A stretch of 64,000 bases of DNA. Source: Acidovorax radicis N35 (GTDB taxonomy: Bacteria; Pseudomonadota; Gammaproteobacteria; Burkholderiales; Burkholderiaceae_C). The notes under the pieces were generated by a model that was not told the origin of the DNA, made no database searches, and saw nothing but the letters and a program-made list of their open reading frames with translations. Both the position numbers and the translations under genes were made by a program. Location: positions 806,001-870,000 of the forward strand of contig NZ_AFBG01000018.1 in the NCBI RefSeq assembly GCF_000204195.1. Reading direction: 5' to 3'. Shown one piece after another: positions 18,073 to 25,222 of this stretch. Each line of letters begins with the position of its first letter. Within the stretch, counting starts at the first letter, position 1.

Positions 18073-18530
18073 GGGGTCTCCTTGTCGGTCAATGTGGCCA
18101 GCACCGCCTCCAGCCGGTCCAGATTCTGCTCATTGGCGGGGATGACCAGCTCGCGCAGCCTGGCCGCCAGTTCAGCGCTGGCAAATTCCTGTACCCAGGC
18201 CATATGGGTGTGGTGTTCGCCGTGGGGGGCCAGCTCCACCGTCAGCGTGAACAGCGGCGCCATCACATGCTCGATCACGATCCGCGTGTCGGGCTCGATG
18301 GCGCGGAACACGTTCTCGTTGGGGTAGTGCGTGCCGTCTGGGCCGTGCATCACAAACACCCACCGCCCGCTCAGCGCAAAGTCAAACCGCTCGAACGTGT
18401 TGGTAAACCCCGCCGGCCCCCACCAGCGTGCCAGCAGCTCTGGCTGCCGGAAGGCGGCAAACACCTGGCTTGGGCTGGCGTGCAGCAGGCGTTGGGTGGC
18501 AAGGGTGGCGTCTGGATGGTGGCTGGGCAT
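18069..18530 (-). CDS. SRPBCC/AHSA1-type START-fold protein
   Basis: 153 residues from ATG 18530 (GGAG seven bases before); an in-frame ATG twelve codons earlier lacks a ribosome binding site. The sequence shows RLLHASPSQVFAAFRQPELL, ARWWGPAGFTNTFERFDF and a final NLDRLEAVLA helix, as in AHSA1/Aha1-like hydrophobic-cavity proteins. A small-molecule binding role is inferred from the fold only. It is coupled to the DUF1801 gene. Confidence 0.88.
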   Translation of the reverse strand: MPSHHPDATLATQRLLHASPSQVFAAFRQPELLARWWGPAGFTNTFERFDFALSGRWVFVMHGPDGTHYPNENVFRAIEPDTRIVIEHVMAPLFTLTVELAPHGEHHTHMAWVQEFASAELAARLRELVIPANEQNLDRLEAVLATLTDKETP

Positions 18531-18783
18531 GGGCAACTCCCTGGGGTGATGCGGATGGGCTGGCAAATGGCGGCGTCGGGACGCAATGATGCCAGCCAGA
18601 CCGGGTTAGGAGCGTGCTGCAAGCGTGTTCAGCATGGGGCTTCATGCCCAGGCGCTGTATGGCTTGGGCGGTGCTTCGGGCCACCTCCACGCGCCACATC
18701 CGCCCCCGCTTCAGCGATTGTGATAATTTGCAACTATCTCGCCGCCACCCCAACCACCCCAACCACCCCAGAGGCATCAACTG

Positions 18784-20637
18784 ATGAACACCAAACCCGG
18801 AAGCACTGGCCCGTTGGCACTGCTGGCAATGCTGGTGGCCGCGCTGCCCTTTGCCGCCTCGGCCCAAACGATCTCCAGTGGTGCCCCTGCCGTGGCCAAT
18901 GTGCCGGTGGACAACCCGCTGGCGCTGGTCGCCTTGCTGGTGGCGGTTGCGCTGGCCGGGTGGTGGTCGCTGCGCCGCAGCCACGGTGTGCGGCGTGTGG
19001 TATCGCTGCTTTTGGTGGCTGCGGTGGCGGGCCTGGCGGGGCAGGGGTCGGGCCTGATGGCGCAGGTTGTCAGCGCGTTCACCCATCCTGCTGGCGAGAC
19101 CCTGCCCATCACCGTCAGCCCGATCACGGCCGGTGGCTTCACGGGCTTCCAACCTGCGGACTTCAGCAATAACTCAGGCGCTGCGCTGCGGATTGCAGCG
19201 ATCGCCCCTCCCAACCTGGCCCAGTGTTTTGCCACCAACCCGGCCAACACCTTGCTGCCCCCCGGGCCGCCCACGCCATCGCCCCATCCCGCCTGCGGCG
19301 TGGGGGCCATGCTGGCCAACGGCGCCACCTGCCGGGTGGATGTCGAGGCCATCTGCCGCAGCCTCTATGCCTCTGGCGCCACGCTGACCGCCCTCAGCCC
19401 CAGCTCCGGCACCGCATCGGGCGGGGTCGGCGTCACGCTGACTGGCACCGGGTTCACCGGTGCCACCAGCGTCACATTTGACGGGGTGCCTGCAACCTCG
19501 GTCAACGTGGTCAACGCCACCACCATCACCGCCGTCACACCAGCGCACGCAGCCGGTGCCGTCAATGTGGTGGTCATCACCCCGGGCGGGGCCGCCCAGC
19601 TGGCTGGTGGCTACACCTACCTCACCGCAGCCGTTCTGACCAGCAGCAGCCCCAGCTCCGGCACCGAACTGGGCGGGACTGCGGTGACGCTGACCGGAAC
19701 CGGGCTGACGGGCGCCACCGGCGTGACGTTTGACGGCGTACCTGCAAACTCGGTCACCGTGGTCAACGCCACCACCATCACGGCCGTCACGCCTGCGCAC
19801 GCCGTGGGTGTGGTGGACGTGGTGGTCACCACCCCCGCCGGGGCCGCCTCGCTGGTCAACGGCTATACCTATCTCACTGCAGTCGTGCCGAGCACACTGA
19901 CCGCCATCGGCCCCAACTCCGGCACCGCATCGGGCGGGGTTGGCGTCACGCTGACCGGTACCGGGCTGACCGGCGCCACCAGCGTCACGTTTGACGGGGT
20001 GCCAGCAACGTCGGTCAACGTGATCAACTCCAGCACCATTACAGCCGTCACACCCGCACACGCGGTGGGTGTGGTGGACGTGGTGGTTAATACCCCCGCC
20101 GGGGCCGCCCAGCTGACCAACGGCTATACCTACCTTGCCACCGCTGTGGGGCAAAGCAGCGGGGGCGGCGTGATCGCGGTGATCAACGGCGGGTTGAACA
20201 ACCTGATTGCGGCCACGGCAGACAACAACACCGGGATCGGGTGGGGTGGCTTCGGCACGGCCGTGGGGCCGGGTGCGCAAAGCGACACCGACGGTGCCAG
20301 CAACACCGCCGCCGTCGGTGCGACGCTGGGTGCGGGTGTTTATGCCGCGCAACTGTGCAGCACCTACCAGGTCGATTCGCAAGGGAATACACCCTGCCAG
20401 GCGGGCAACACCTGCTACAACGACTGGTTCCTGCCCGCCCGCAACCAGCTCGCGGCGCTGTATACCAACAGGGTGGCGGTAGGCGGCTTCGCCAACGCCC
20501 TCTATTGGAGCTCCACCGAGAGCTCGGCCTCGCCCCTGACCGATGCATGGATCAATGATTTTTCCATCGGCAATCCGGTGACCATCCCCAAGAACCAAAA
20601 CCTGCAGACGCGGTGCGTGCGTGCCTTCACGCCTTGA
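18784..20637 (+). CDS. Exported IPT/TIG-repeat protein with Lcl (DUF1566) C-terminal domain and internal exosortase-like segment
   Basis: 617 residues. A signal peptide (to about 28, ending PFAASAQ) is followed by PVDNPLALVALLVAVALAGW and the basic cluster SLRRSHGVRR, that is a motif, a hydrophobic helix and arginines near residues 41-71. This is the layout of exosortase sorting signals but placed inside the protein, as in families described as midcut-by-XrtH. A second hydrophobic stretch follows. Three IPT/TIG immunoglobulin-like repeats of about 85 residues begin near 201, 285 and 372 (SPSSGTASGGVGVTLTGTGF). From about 457 comes an Lcl-type domain with CYNDWFLPARNQLAAL and YWSSTESS. Probably surface-located; ligand unknown. 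Confidence 0.85.
   Translation: MNTKPGSTGPLALLAMLVAALPFAASAQTISSGAPAVANVPVDNPLALVALLVAVALAGWWSLRRSHGVRRVVSLLLVAAVAGLAGQGSGLMAQVVSAFTHPAGETLPITVSPITAGGFTGFQPADFSNNSGAALRIAAIAPPNLAQCFATNPANTLLPPGPPTPSPHPACGVGAMLANGATCRVDVEAICRSLYASGATLTALSPSSGTASGGVGVTLTGTGFTGATSVTFDGVPATSVNVVNATTITAVTPAHAAGAVNVVVITPGGAAQLAGGYTYLTAAVLTSSSPSSGTELGGTAVTLTGTGLTGATGVTFDGVPANSVTVVNATTITAVTPAHAVGVVDVVVTTPAGAASLVNGYTYLTAVVPSTLTAIGPNSGTASGGVGVTLTGTGLTGATSVTFDGVPATSVNVINSSTITAVTPAHAVGVVDVVVNTPAGAAQLTNGYTYLATAVGQSSGGGVIAVINGGLNNLIAATADNNTGIGWGGFGTAVGPGAQSDTDGASNTAAVGATLGAGVYAAQLCSTYQVDSQGNTPCQAGNTCYNDWFLPARNQLAALYTNRVAVGGFANALYWSSTESSASPLTDAWINDFSIGNPVTIPKNQNLQTRCVRAFTP
19384..20152 (+). repeat. Three tandem IPT-domain coding repeats
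   Basis: Units start near 19384, 19636 and 19899, about 250-265 bases each, with long nearly identical stretches (for example ACCGGCGCCACCAGCGTCAC and TTTGACGGGGTGCC). Units one and three are the closest pair, suggesting recent duplication or gene conversion. Confidence 0.8.
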
Positions 20638-20680
20638 AGGCCGGGGCGCATGCCGTAAAACGCCGAAAATTTGGTTGAAA

Positions 20681-20726
20681 TATGCTCTGGCGCTTGATGG
20701 AGAAGCGCCAGAAGCTATCAAATAGT
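20681..20726. repeat. Dispersed repeat family 1, copy 4; otherwise featureless gap
   Basis: Core CTCTGGCGCTTGATGGAGAA then GCGCCAGAAGCTATCAAA, a clear hairpin. It sits in the 305-base gap between the IPT protein and the diguanylate cyclase, in which nothing else is evident. Confidence 0.8.
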
Positions 20727-20942
20727 GAGCAATCGATCTTGGGCTTATGCAGAACACCGGCCGGGCTGCAACGGCCCGTGGTTTACCCGCTTGCTGCCCA
20801 TTGCACCTGCCCACACCCTTAACGTCATCCGCAGCGGGGCGTAGGCTGCAAGTGGTGGTGCATGGCGCCCCTCATGCTCTGTCGCCTTGGCCTGTGCAGC
20901 CCATCCCCCAAACTGGAACGATTCCGGCAAACTGGCACCACC

Positions 20943-22079
20943 ATGAACGTGATAGACCCGCGCACCGCCATCGTGTTGATCAGCGCCATGAGTGCTCTGA
21001 TGGCGCTGGTGCTGTGGGCCCTCAAGCGCAGCTACCCGCCCAGCATTCAGGGTCTGGGCCAATGGGCGCAGGCGCTGTTGATCATTGTGGTGGGCGGCAT
21101 CCTGGCGGCCTCGCGTGGGCAACTGCCTGAAATCCTCACCACGGCCGTGCCCAATTTCTTGCTGTGCTGGGGCGTGTATGGCCTGTATGCGGGCACCCAG
21201 CGTTTTTACGGCGTGCGCCCAGCCACCTGGCGCTGGCTGGCAGTGACTGTCGCCGTCACGCTGGGCACCCTTTGGTTCGCCCTGGGCGACCCCAGTTACA
21301 CAGCCCGCCTGCGGCTTGTGACGGCACTCTTGGCCGTGATGTTTGCCGTGCACGCCTGGTTCATCGTGCGGCAGGGCATGGGCAGCTTTTCGCGCTGGCT
21401 CACGGTGGGGGTGATCGTGTACATCGCCGTGATTCAGCTGGTGCGGCTTGCCACCACGTTCTTCCTGCCCATGGGCGACACCATCTTGAGCGGCACGCCG
21501 CAGCACGTGCTGTTCATCGCCAGTTTTTCCGTGTCTGTCCTGCTGTTTTCGGTGGGCGCCGTGCTGATGGCTGGCGACCGCCTGCGGGCCGAGCTGGAGC
21601 TGCTGGCCACCCGCGACTCGCTCACCAACACCCTGACCCGGCGCTACATGGACGAAGCCTGCGCCATCGAGCTGGAGCGCAGCCACCGCACCGGCCAGCC
21701 CCTGGCCATGCTGATGCTGGACCTGGACCATTTCAAAACCATCAACGACACCCACGGCCACCAGGCCGGTGACCGCGTGCTGGTGGAGTTTGCCGCCAAG
21801 GTACAGCGCTGCCTGCGCAACAAGGACCTGCTGGGCCGCTTTGGCGGCGAAGAATTTGCCCTGCTGCTGCCCAACACCCCCCTGGACGCCGCCCTGCAGG
21901 TGGCCGAACGCATCCGCGCCGCCTGCGTGCCCCAGGGCAACGAGGTGGGCTGCACCGTCAGCATCGGCGTCACCCTGAGCCTGCCGCAGAACGACTCGAT
22001 GGACAAGCTGCTGGCGCGGGCGGACGCGGCGCTGTATGAAGCGAAGAACACGGGGCGGAATCGGGTGGTGGCGGGGTAA
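20943..22079 (+). CDS. Membrane diguanylate cyclase (GGDEF)
   Basis: 378 residues from ATG 20943. About six hydrophobic helices fill residues 8-200, followed by one GGDEF domain. The active-site motif is GGEEF at 301-305. An inhibitory c-di-GMP site RNKD (292-295) stands the canonical five residues before it, and LMLDLDHFKTINDTHGHQAG carries the metal and substrate residues. It should therefore make c-di-GMP from two GTP and be product-inhibited. The membrane part has no recognised sensor name. It is the last chromosomal-type gene before the integron cassettes. Confidence 0.92.
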   Translation: MNVIDPRTAIVLISAMSALMALVLWALKRSYPPSIQGLGQWAQALLIIVVGGILAASRGQLPEILTTAVPNFLLCWGVYGLYAGTQRFYGVRPATWRWLAVTVAVTLGTLWFALGDPSYTARLRLVTALLAVMFAVHAWFIVRQGMGSFSRWLTVGVIVYIAVIQLVRLATTFFLPMGDTILSGTPQHVLFIASFSVSVLLFSVGAVLMAGDRLRAELELLATRDSLTNTLTRRYMDEACAIELERSHRTGQPLAMLMLDLDHFKTINDTHGHQAGDRVLVEFAAKVQRCLRNKDLLGRFGGEEFALLLPNTPLDAALQVAERIRAACVPQGNEVGCTVSIGVTLSLPQNDSMDKLLARADAALYEAKNTGRNRVVAG

Positions 22080-22244
22080 GAGGGCTCTCTGACGAAGGGT
22101 AGAAGTGGGGCGCTTTCGGCCCGAAACGGTCCATGGAGGAGATCCGGCAGATGATCGCCCAGCAGCGATTGCTGTCATCCGCGCTTCGTCGTTGACCGCG
22201 TACTATCGGCCAAGAGCAGTCGGTGGCGGCTACCGAAAGCGGAC

Positions 22245-22313
22245 GCTCAACGTTTGAGATGAGAGGCTTGACCCGGCTTGCCGGGGCAAGTCCTCTCGAT
22301 TGAAGGGTTAGGC
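22245..22313 (-). other. attC recombination site 1 (69 bp)
   Basis: On the + strand it runs from GCTCAAC (RYYYAAC) to GTTAGGC (GTTRRRY). In between, GAGAGGCTTG pairs with CAAGTCCTCTC around ACCCGGCTTGCCGGGG, giving the imperfect hairpin expected of an attC. It follows the stop of the Tdi1-type gene by one base and is the outermost site on the left. Confidence 0.85.
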
Positions 22314-22314
22314 G

Positions 22315-22752
22315 TCATTTGATGATTCGAAGTTGTACCTGCGAGCCTTCGGGCAGATCTTTGACTTGGTGAGCTATGTCGCCTGTGACTTCGATGAGTT
22401 CTGAGAAGGCAATTGAAGCCAGATTGTCACCGCCGTACTCACCACCGAATGGCCCGGGAATCTTGAAGCAGTACTTTCGACTTGGCTCGAGTGGTCCGAC
22501 CTTTACCTTAGCCTCCTCGACGAGGGCAAACATGTTCCAGTCTTGCTGAAACTCTTCATCCTTGGTTAGTGAATCGAGTGCCGTTCGATCAGCGGCTACT
22601 ACTTTGCAAGACAGATCTTCTGGACATATGCGCCAGTACTGCCCCTGCTCATCTCGAACCATGAGATTGCCAAAGTCGTTCTCGCCGACGACTTTGACGG
22701 GATTGATGCCTGTCCAGCCCCAGGCGCGCTGAATGTGTTCGATGAGTTCCAT
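22315..22752 (-). CDS. Tdi1-type immunity protein (DUF1851), cassette-encoded
   Basis: 145 residues from ATG 22752, which lies only three bases from the core of attC2; no good ribosome binding site, as often in cassettes. FGNLMVRDEQGQYWRICPED and the C-terminal hydrophobic/acidic segment resemble the T6SS immunity protein Tdi1/DUF1851 family, whose members protect against a cognate DNase effector (Tde1 in Agrobacterium). No effector gene is nearby, so it would be an orphan immunity protein or serve another role. Codon use is much less GC-rich than in the flanking genes. Confidence 0.75.
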   Translation of the reverse strand: MELIEHIQRAWGWTGINPVKVVGENDFGNLMVRDEQGQYWRICPEDLSCKVVAADRTALDSLTKDEEFQQDWNMFALVEEAKVKVGPLEPSRKYCFKIPGPFGGEYGGDNLASIAFSELIEVTGDIAHQVKDLPEGSQVQLRIIK

Positions 22753-22755
22753 GAC

Positions 22756-22824
22756 GCCTAACGTTCGACCTAAGGGGCGGCTTGCGGCTTGCCGCAAGAC
22801 GTCCCCTTGACGGAGGGGTTAGGC
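22756..22824 (-). other. attC recombination site 2 (69 bp)
   Basis: GCCTAAC at 22756-22762 and GTTAGGC at 22818-22824. Internal pairing TAAGGGG with CCCCTTGA, and the perfect inner hairpin CTTGCGGC-TT-GCCGCAAG. It contains the TAA of the NADAR gene. Confidence 0.9.
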
Positions 22825-23364
22825 GTCACGGCGTACCTGCATGAGCGCGAAGCCCAAGAGATTGAGGCCTCGCCACTGATTGGGATTGTTGACCTTCTCG
22901 TCATCCTGGGCCAGACCGATGCCCCAGACTCTATCGACTGGGCTCGCTTCAACAAGGATGCGATCGCCAGTTTGCTGGAGAAACTGCCCAAGTTCAACGT
23001 TTTGTGTGAACTTGGCTTGATTGGCGCGGACAACGATGGAGAAGCGATGCTGAAGCCAAGTGGCTTCATCAAAACCGCGCACTTGGCGCCCCAAGGCTTT
23101 GGCGGCTCCCGGGTTTGGAGCTCGAAGAACCTGCTCTTTGGTTGCCTGATCGCCGAAGAGCGAAGCCTTCTCAGCCATCATGAAATGCTCCGCCGTGGGG
23201 TATTGCTGCCCATCTACGACGAAGGGGGCACCGTACCACTGGCTGAAGCAGGATGCGGTGACGCCATGCTTGCTGGGTTGGTGGCCCCAGAAGAAGACGA
23301 ACTTCAGCTTCTGTCCAGCATTGAAGCGGGTCCGCAAGTCTTCGAGTAGTTGTGAGTCGTTCAT
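22819..23364 (-). CDS. NADAR/YbiA-family protein, cassette-encoded
   Basis: 181 residues from ATG 23364, with GGGAG seven bases ahead; longer open frames upstream are not family sequence. Nearly the whole protein is family: FVFFWGHQP, APFVVDGQQYPTAEHFMMAE, RANQAKFTQN and WGIGLAQDDE plus WRGLNLLGFALM. YbiA-like proteins cleave N-glycosidic bonds in riboflavin-pathway intermediates or, in NADAR branches, remove ADP-ribose. Some NADAR genes occur with ADP-ribosylating toxins in defence loci. No partner is encoded here. Its stop codon lies in attC2. Confidence 0.88.
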   Translation of the reverse strand: MNDSQLLEDLRTRFNAGQKLKFVFFWGHQPSKHGVTASCFSQWYGAPFVVDGQQYPTAEHFMMAEKASLFGDQATKEQVLRAPNPGAAKALGRQVRGFDEATWLQHRFSIVVRANQAKFTQNVELGQFLQQTGDRILVEASPVDRVWGIGLAQDDEKVNNPNQWRGLNLLGFALMQVRRDA

Positions 23365-23379
23365 ATGTCTCCCATTAAC

Positions 23380-23439
23380 GCCTAACGTTGGAGTTAAGCG
23401 GAGCCGCTGTGCGGCGTCTGCTTGAACGACCTGTGAGCC
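23380..23439 (-). other. attC recombination site 3 (60 bp, one degenerate end)
   Basis: GCCTAAC at 23380-23386, then GTTAAGC (23393), GAGCCGCTGTGCGGCGTC and GCTTGAACGAC. This is very like classic 59/60-base elements of class 1 integron cassettes. The far core is GTGAGCC at 23433 rather than GTTRRRY, so one simple site is degenerate. The stop codon of the membrane-protein cassette lies inside. Confidence 0.85.
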
Positions 23440-23822
23440 TGCAGACCGACAAAAGCGGGGAAGAGTGCCAAGGGACACAGTAGGTGGAGCCACATGAGAG
23501 AAGCGACGTCCGCGAGGCTCTCTCCTGGTGCATAGTAAAAGGAAGCACCGAGTACGGTGGCCGAGGCGGCCAGACCGGCGGCAAAACCCACTGAAAGCTC
23601 GCCAAGCAACCAGGACGTGAGGATGGTTCCAAGGGCCACAAAGGGCAACCAGGAAAGGACGTGAAGGAGCGGGGCAAGCCAAGCGGTCCGCTCCGCACCG
23701 CGCCCAAAAGGATGGAATGCCACCCAAAGTCCGAAAGCGTTGAGCGCGAGCCATGCCACGCCAACGCCCAAGGCAGCGGCAATCAAGAGCGTTCGAACTC
23801 GCACAGGCGCTTCAATCTGCAA
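23394..23822 (-). CDS. Small membrane protein, cassette-encoded, unrecognised
   Basis: 142 residues if started at the TTG at 23822, which immediately follows the attC4 core; a later GTG is possible. Four hydrophobic helices can be seen (LLIAAALGVGVAWLALNAF; LLHVLSWLPFVALGTILTSW; VGFAAGLAASATVLGASFYY; LLCPLALFPAFVGLQA). The last ten or so codons and the stop are attC3 sequence, so the C-terminal tail HRSFKQTPHSGSA is a by-product of the recombination site. No family is recognised and no function is proposed. Confidence 0.7.
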   Translation of the reverse strand: MQIEAPVRVRTLLIAAALGVGVAWLALNAFGLWVAFHPFGRGAERTAWLAPLLHVLSWLPFVALGTILTSWLLGELSVGFAAGLAASATVLGASFYYAPGESLADVASLMWLHLLCPLALFPAFVGLQAHRSFKQTPHSGSA

Positions 23823-23884
23823 GCTAACGTTGGAGGTGACCCGCGTGCTGCCGGTGTGTGTCCGTATCGATCCACTGGTTAGGC
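23822..23884 (-). other. attC recombination site 4 (63 bp)
   Basis: GTTAGGC at 23878-23884 is intact; the other core reads AGCTAAC-GTT, one base off consensus. The interior hairpin is weaker than in sites 1-3. It includes the stop codon of the HEPN-motif cassette. Confidence 0.7.
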
Positions 23885-24385
23885 GGCAGCATCCGGATAC
23901 TCCCAGTCAATAAGCTTGACTCTGAACTTCTCCAGTGCCATCAAGGTCAGGGCGCAGCGGCTGCAGTCTTCTTCGAATTTCTCGGGGAGCATTTCCTCCT
24001 CTACCTCTTCTCTTATGCCCTTCTTGCCACTGAGCTCGGAGTTATACCGGATGAGGCCCTCCAAGCCGTCGACGTTGAACCAACGCATGTACTTGGAGTG
24101 AACGATTTCATTTCGCCTCTTGGCCAGCTTTAATACTTCCACCATGAGCTTGTGGAATTCAGGTTTCTCGACGGATTGCGGCGGGCGAAGCAGATCGACG
24201 TGACGAGCGAACATAACGTCAGTGGTTTTGACCCGCTTGCCAAACTCAAGCTCGTTCACAAGTATCAGAACCGCTTCGCTGTCTCCACGGGACATGCGCA
24301 CTAGCAGATCGGTCAACGTCGCTTCGATATGCTGGAACAGGAATACAAAGCGTCCGAGTTGGTGGAAAGGAGTTGGTTGTTCCAT
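23879..24385 (-). CDS. HEPN-motif protein, cassette-encoded
   Basis: 168 residues, predicted mainly helical, soluble. AKRRNEIVHSKY contains RNEIVH, which fits the R-(N/D/H)-x3-H catalytic motif of HEPN ribonucleases, and the first half (RFVFLFQHIEATLTDLLVRM) is a long amphipathic helix as in HEPN folds. Acidic segment REEVEEEMLPEKFEEDC lies in the C-terminal half. No antitoxin partner is adjacent. An RNase-toxin or defence role is inferred from the motif alone; non-catalytic HEPN proteins also exist. The TAA lies in attC4. Confidence 0.65.
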   Translation of the reverse strand: MEQPTPFHQLGRFVFLFQHIEATLTDLLVRMSRGDSEAVLILVNELEFGKRVKTTDVMFARHVDLLRPPQSVEKPEFHKLMVEVLKLAKRRNEIVHSKYMRWFNVDGLEGLIRYNSELSGKKGIREEVEEEMLPEKFEEDCSRCALTLMALEKFRVKLIDWEYPDAAA

Positions 24386-24390
24386 CTGAG

Positions 24391-24429
24391 GCCTACCGCA
24401 ATGTATCTCGCAGAACTTGCGGGATAGGC
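24391..24429 (-). other. Possible degenerate attC remnant
   Basis: GCCTACC at 24391 and GATAGGC at 24423 resemble the two attC cores with one mismatch each, separated by only 25 bases in which CGCAATG and CTTGCGGG can partly pair. It sits exactly where the upstream border of the HEPN cassette is expected, so it may be a decayed site. Weak evidence. Confidence 0.35.
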
Positions 24430-24850
24430 TGGACCGTGCGGGATATTCTGGACACTGATTTCTCCTGGAAGTGGCTTGCAGCCTGGGTTTTCATGCCTAG
24501 AGCTATGGAAACGTTCAGGTATAGAGATTTCTGCAACTCCCGCAAGCTTCAGCTGAGCAAACTATAGCCTGCGAACGCGCAAAGGCAGGGGTGGCGGCGC
24601 TTAAGGTTGGGGCGCAAGCAGAACAAATGACCGGATTGGAGAGTTGCGCTCAACGTCGCCTTCGGGACTATTGCAGCCTTTCGATTTTCTCTACGCGTTC
24701 CTCACCTGCGCGCCCAGCCTTTTTTAAGGCCCATCTCATGCCCGGCCTTCGTGCGCCGCCGTAGTACTTCTTCAATGCAGAGCACGCTCGATTGGACCTT
24801 AAAACCATGGAGCGTAGGCATGCAGCCCGGCATTTCTCACGTGGGCGATG
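24430..24850. other. Non-coding stretch right of the cassette array
   Basis: About 420 bases with no convincing gene on either strand; short open frames lack ribosome binding sites and recognisable sequence. GCTCAACGTC at 24648 resembles half of an attC core without a partner. Likely decayed cassette or insertion material. Confidence 0.5.
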
Positions 24851-25222
24851 TCATCTTTTTAGGATGAAAAAAGACATCGAAAAAACTCCTAAGGAAAAGC
24901 AAAAGGCGATGGCATGTATGCCAATGAATCTCAACAAAAAAATAGTGAAATCAACCCGTGCAGCAACTGAGCCGTCAAACTTTCGCGACTGATTTTTAAC
25001 AGAATCTCCATTGGAAAATCTGGATAAAAAATAGATCAGCACCCTGATAGTGGTCACAACAGCCAGCCCGACTGCCATGATCACACCAGACAAGAGGGAA
25101 GTTCGGTAGTACCCCAAGCCTTCAATCATGGCGAAGTAGAAAAACAGAGTTGCGCCCCCCAATACAGCCAGAAAGACGAACACCATCTGGCGCTTGATTA
25201 GAAAATCAACAACATCGTTCAT
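24851..25222 (-). CDS. Small membrane protein, low GC, unrecognised
   Basis: 123 residues with four hydrophobic stretches: MVFVFLAVLGGATLFFYFAM, LLSGVIMAVGLAVVTTIRVL, then after a polar loop (SRFSNGDSVKNQSRKF) FTIFLLRFIGIHAIAFC and SLGVFSMSFFIL. The base composition is clearly more AT-rich than that of the window, suggesting acquisition, consistent with the neighbouring cassette array. No attC was found at its ends. No family recognised; the start has only a weak ribosome binding site. Confidence 0.6.
   Translation of the reverse strand: MNDVVDFLIKRQMVFVFLAVLGGATLFFYFAMIEGLGYYRTSLLSGVIMAVGLAVVTTIRVLIYFLSRFSNGDSVKNQSRKFDGSVAARVDFTIFLLRFIGIHAIAFCFSLGVFSMSFFILKR

Larger units (their letters stand above)
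22245..24429 (-). mobile_element. Integron cassette array without integrase (CALIN-like): four cassettes, minus strand
   Basis: Four attC-like sites (22245-22313, 22756-22824, 23380-23439, 23822-23884) alternate with four single genes, all on the minus strand, each gene ending at or inside the attC behind it. Three stop codons (TAA at 22819, 23394 and 23879) are built from attC bases, as is usual for cassettes. Core sites read GTTAGGC/GCCTAAC. No tyrosine recombinase gene and no clear attI is present in the window, so the array is either integrase-less or a distal part of a longer integron. The cassettes are lower in GC than the flanks. Confidence 0.85.

Noticed and set aside
22245-24429. A CRISPR array or tandem repeat instead of attC sites
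   Set aside because: The sites are 440-630 bases apart, differ inside and only share palindromic ends; genes lie between them. That is an integron, not a CRISPR pattern.
24373-24567. Small + strand ORF next to the array
   Set aside because: 64 codons, no ribosome binding site, no recognisable sequence, overlaps the possible attC remnant.
24792-24992. Small + strand ORF opposite the low-GC membrane protein
   Set aside because: Antisense to a membrane gene with regular hydrophobic helices; no ribosome binding site.
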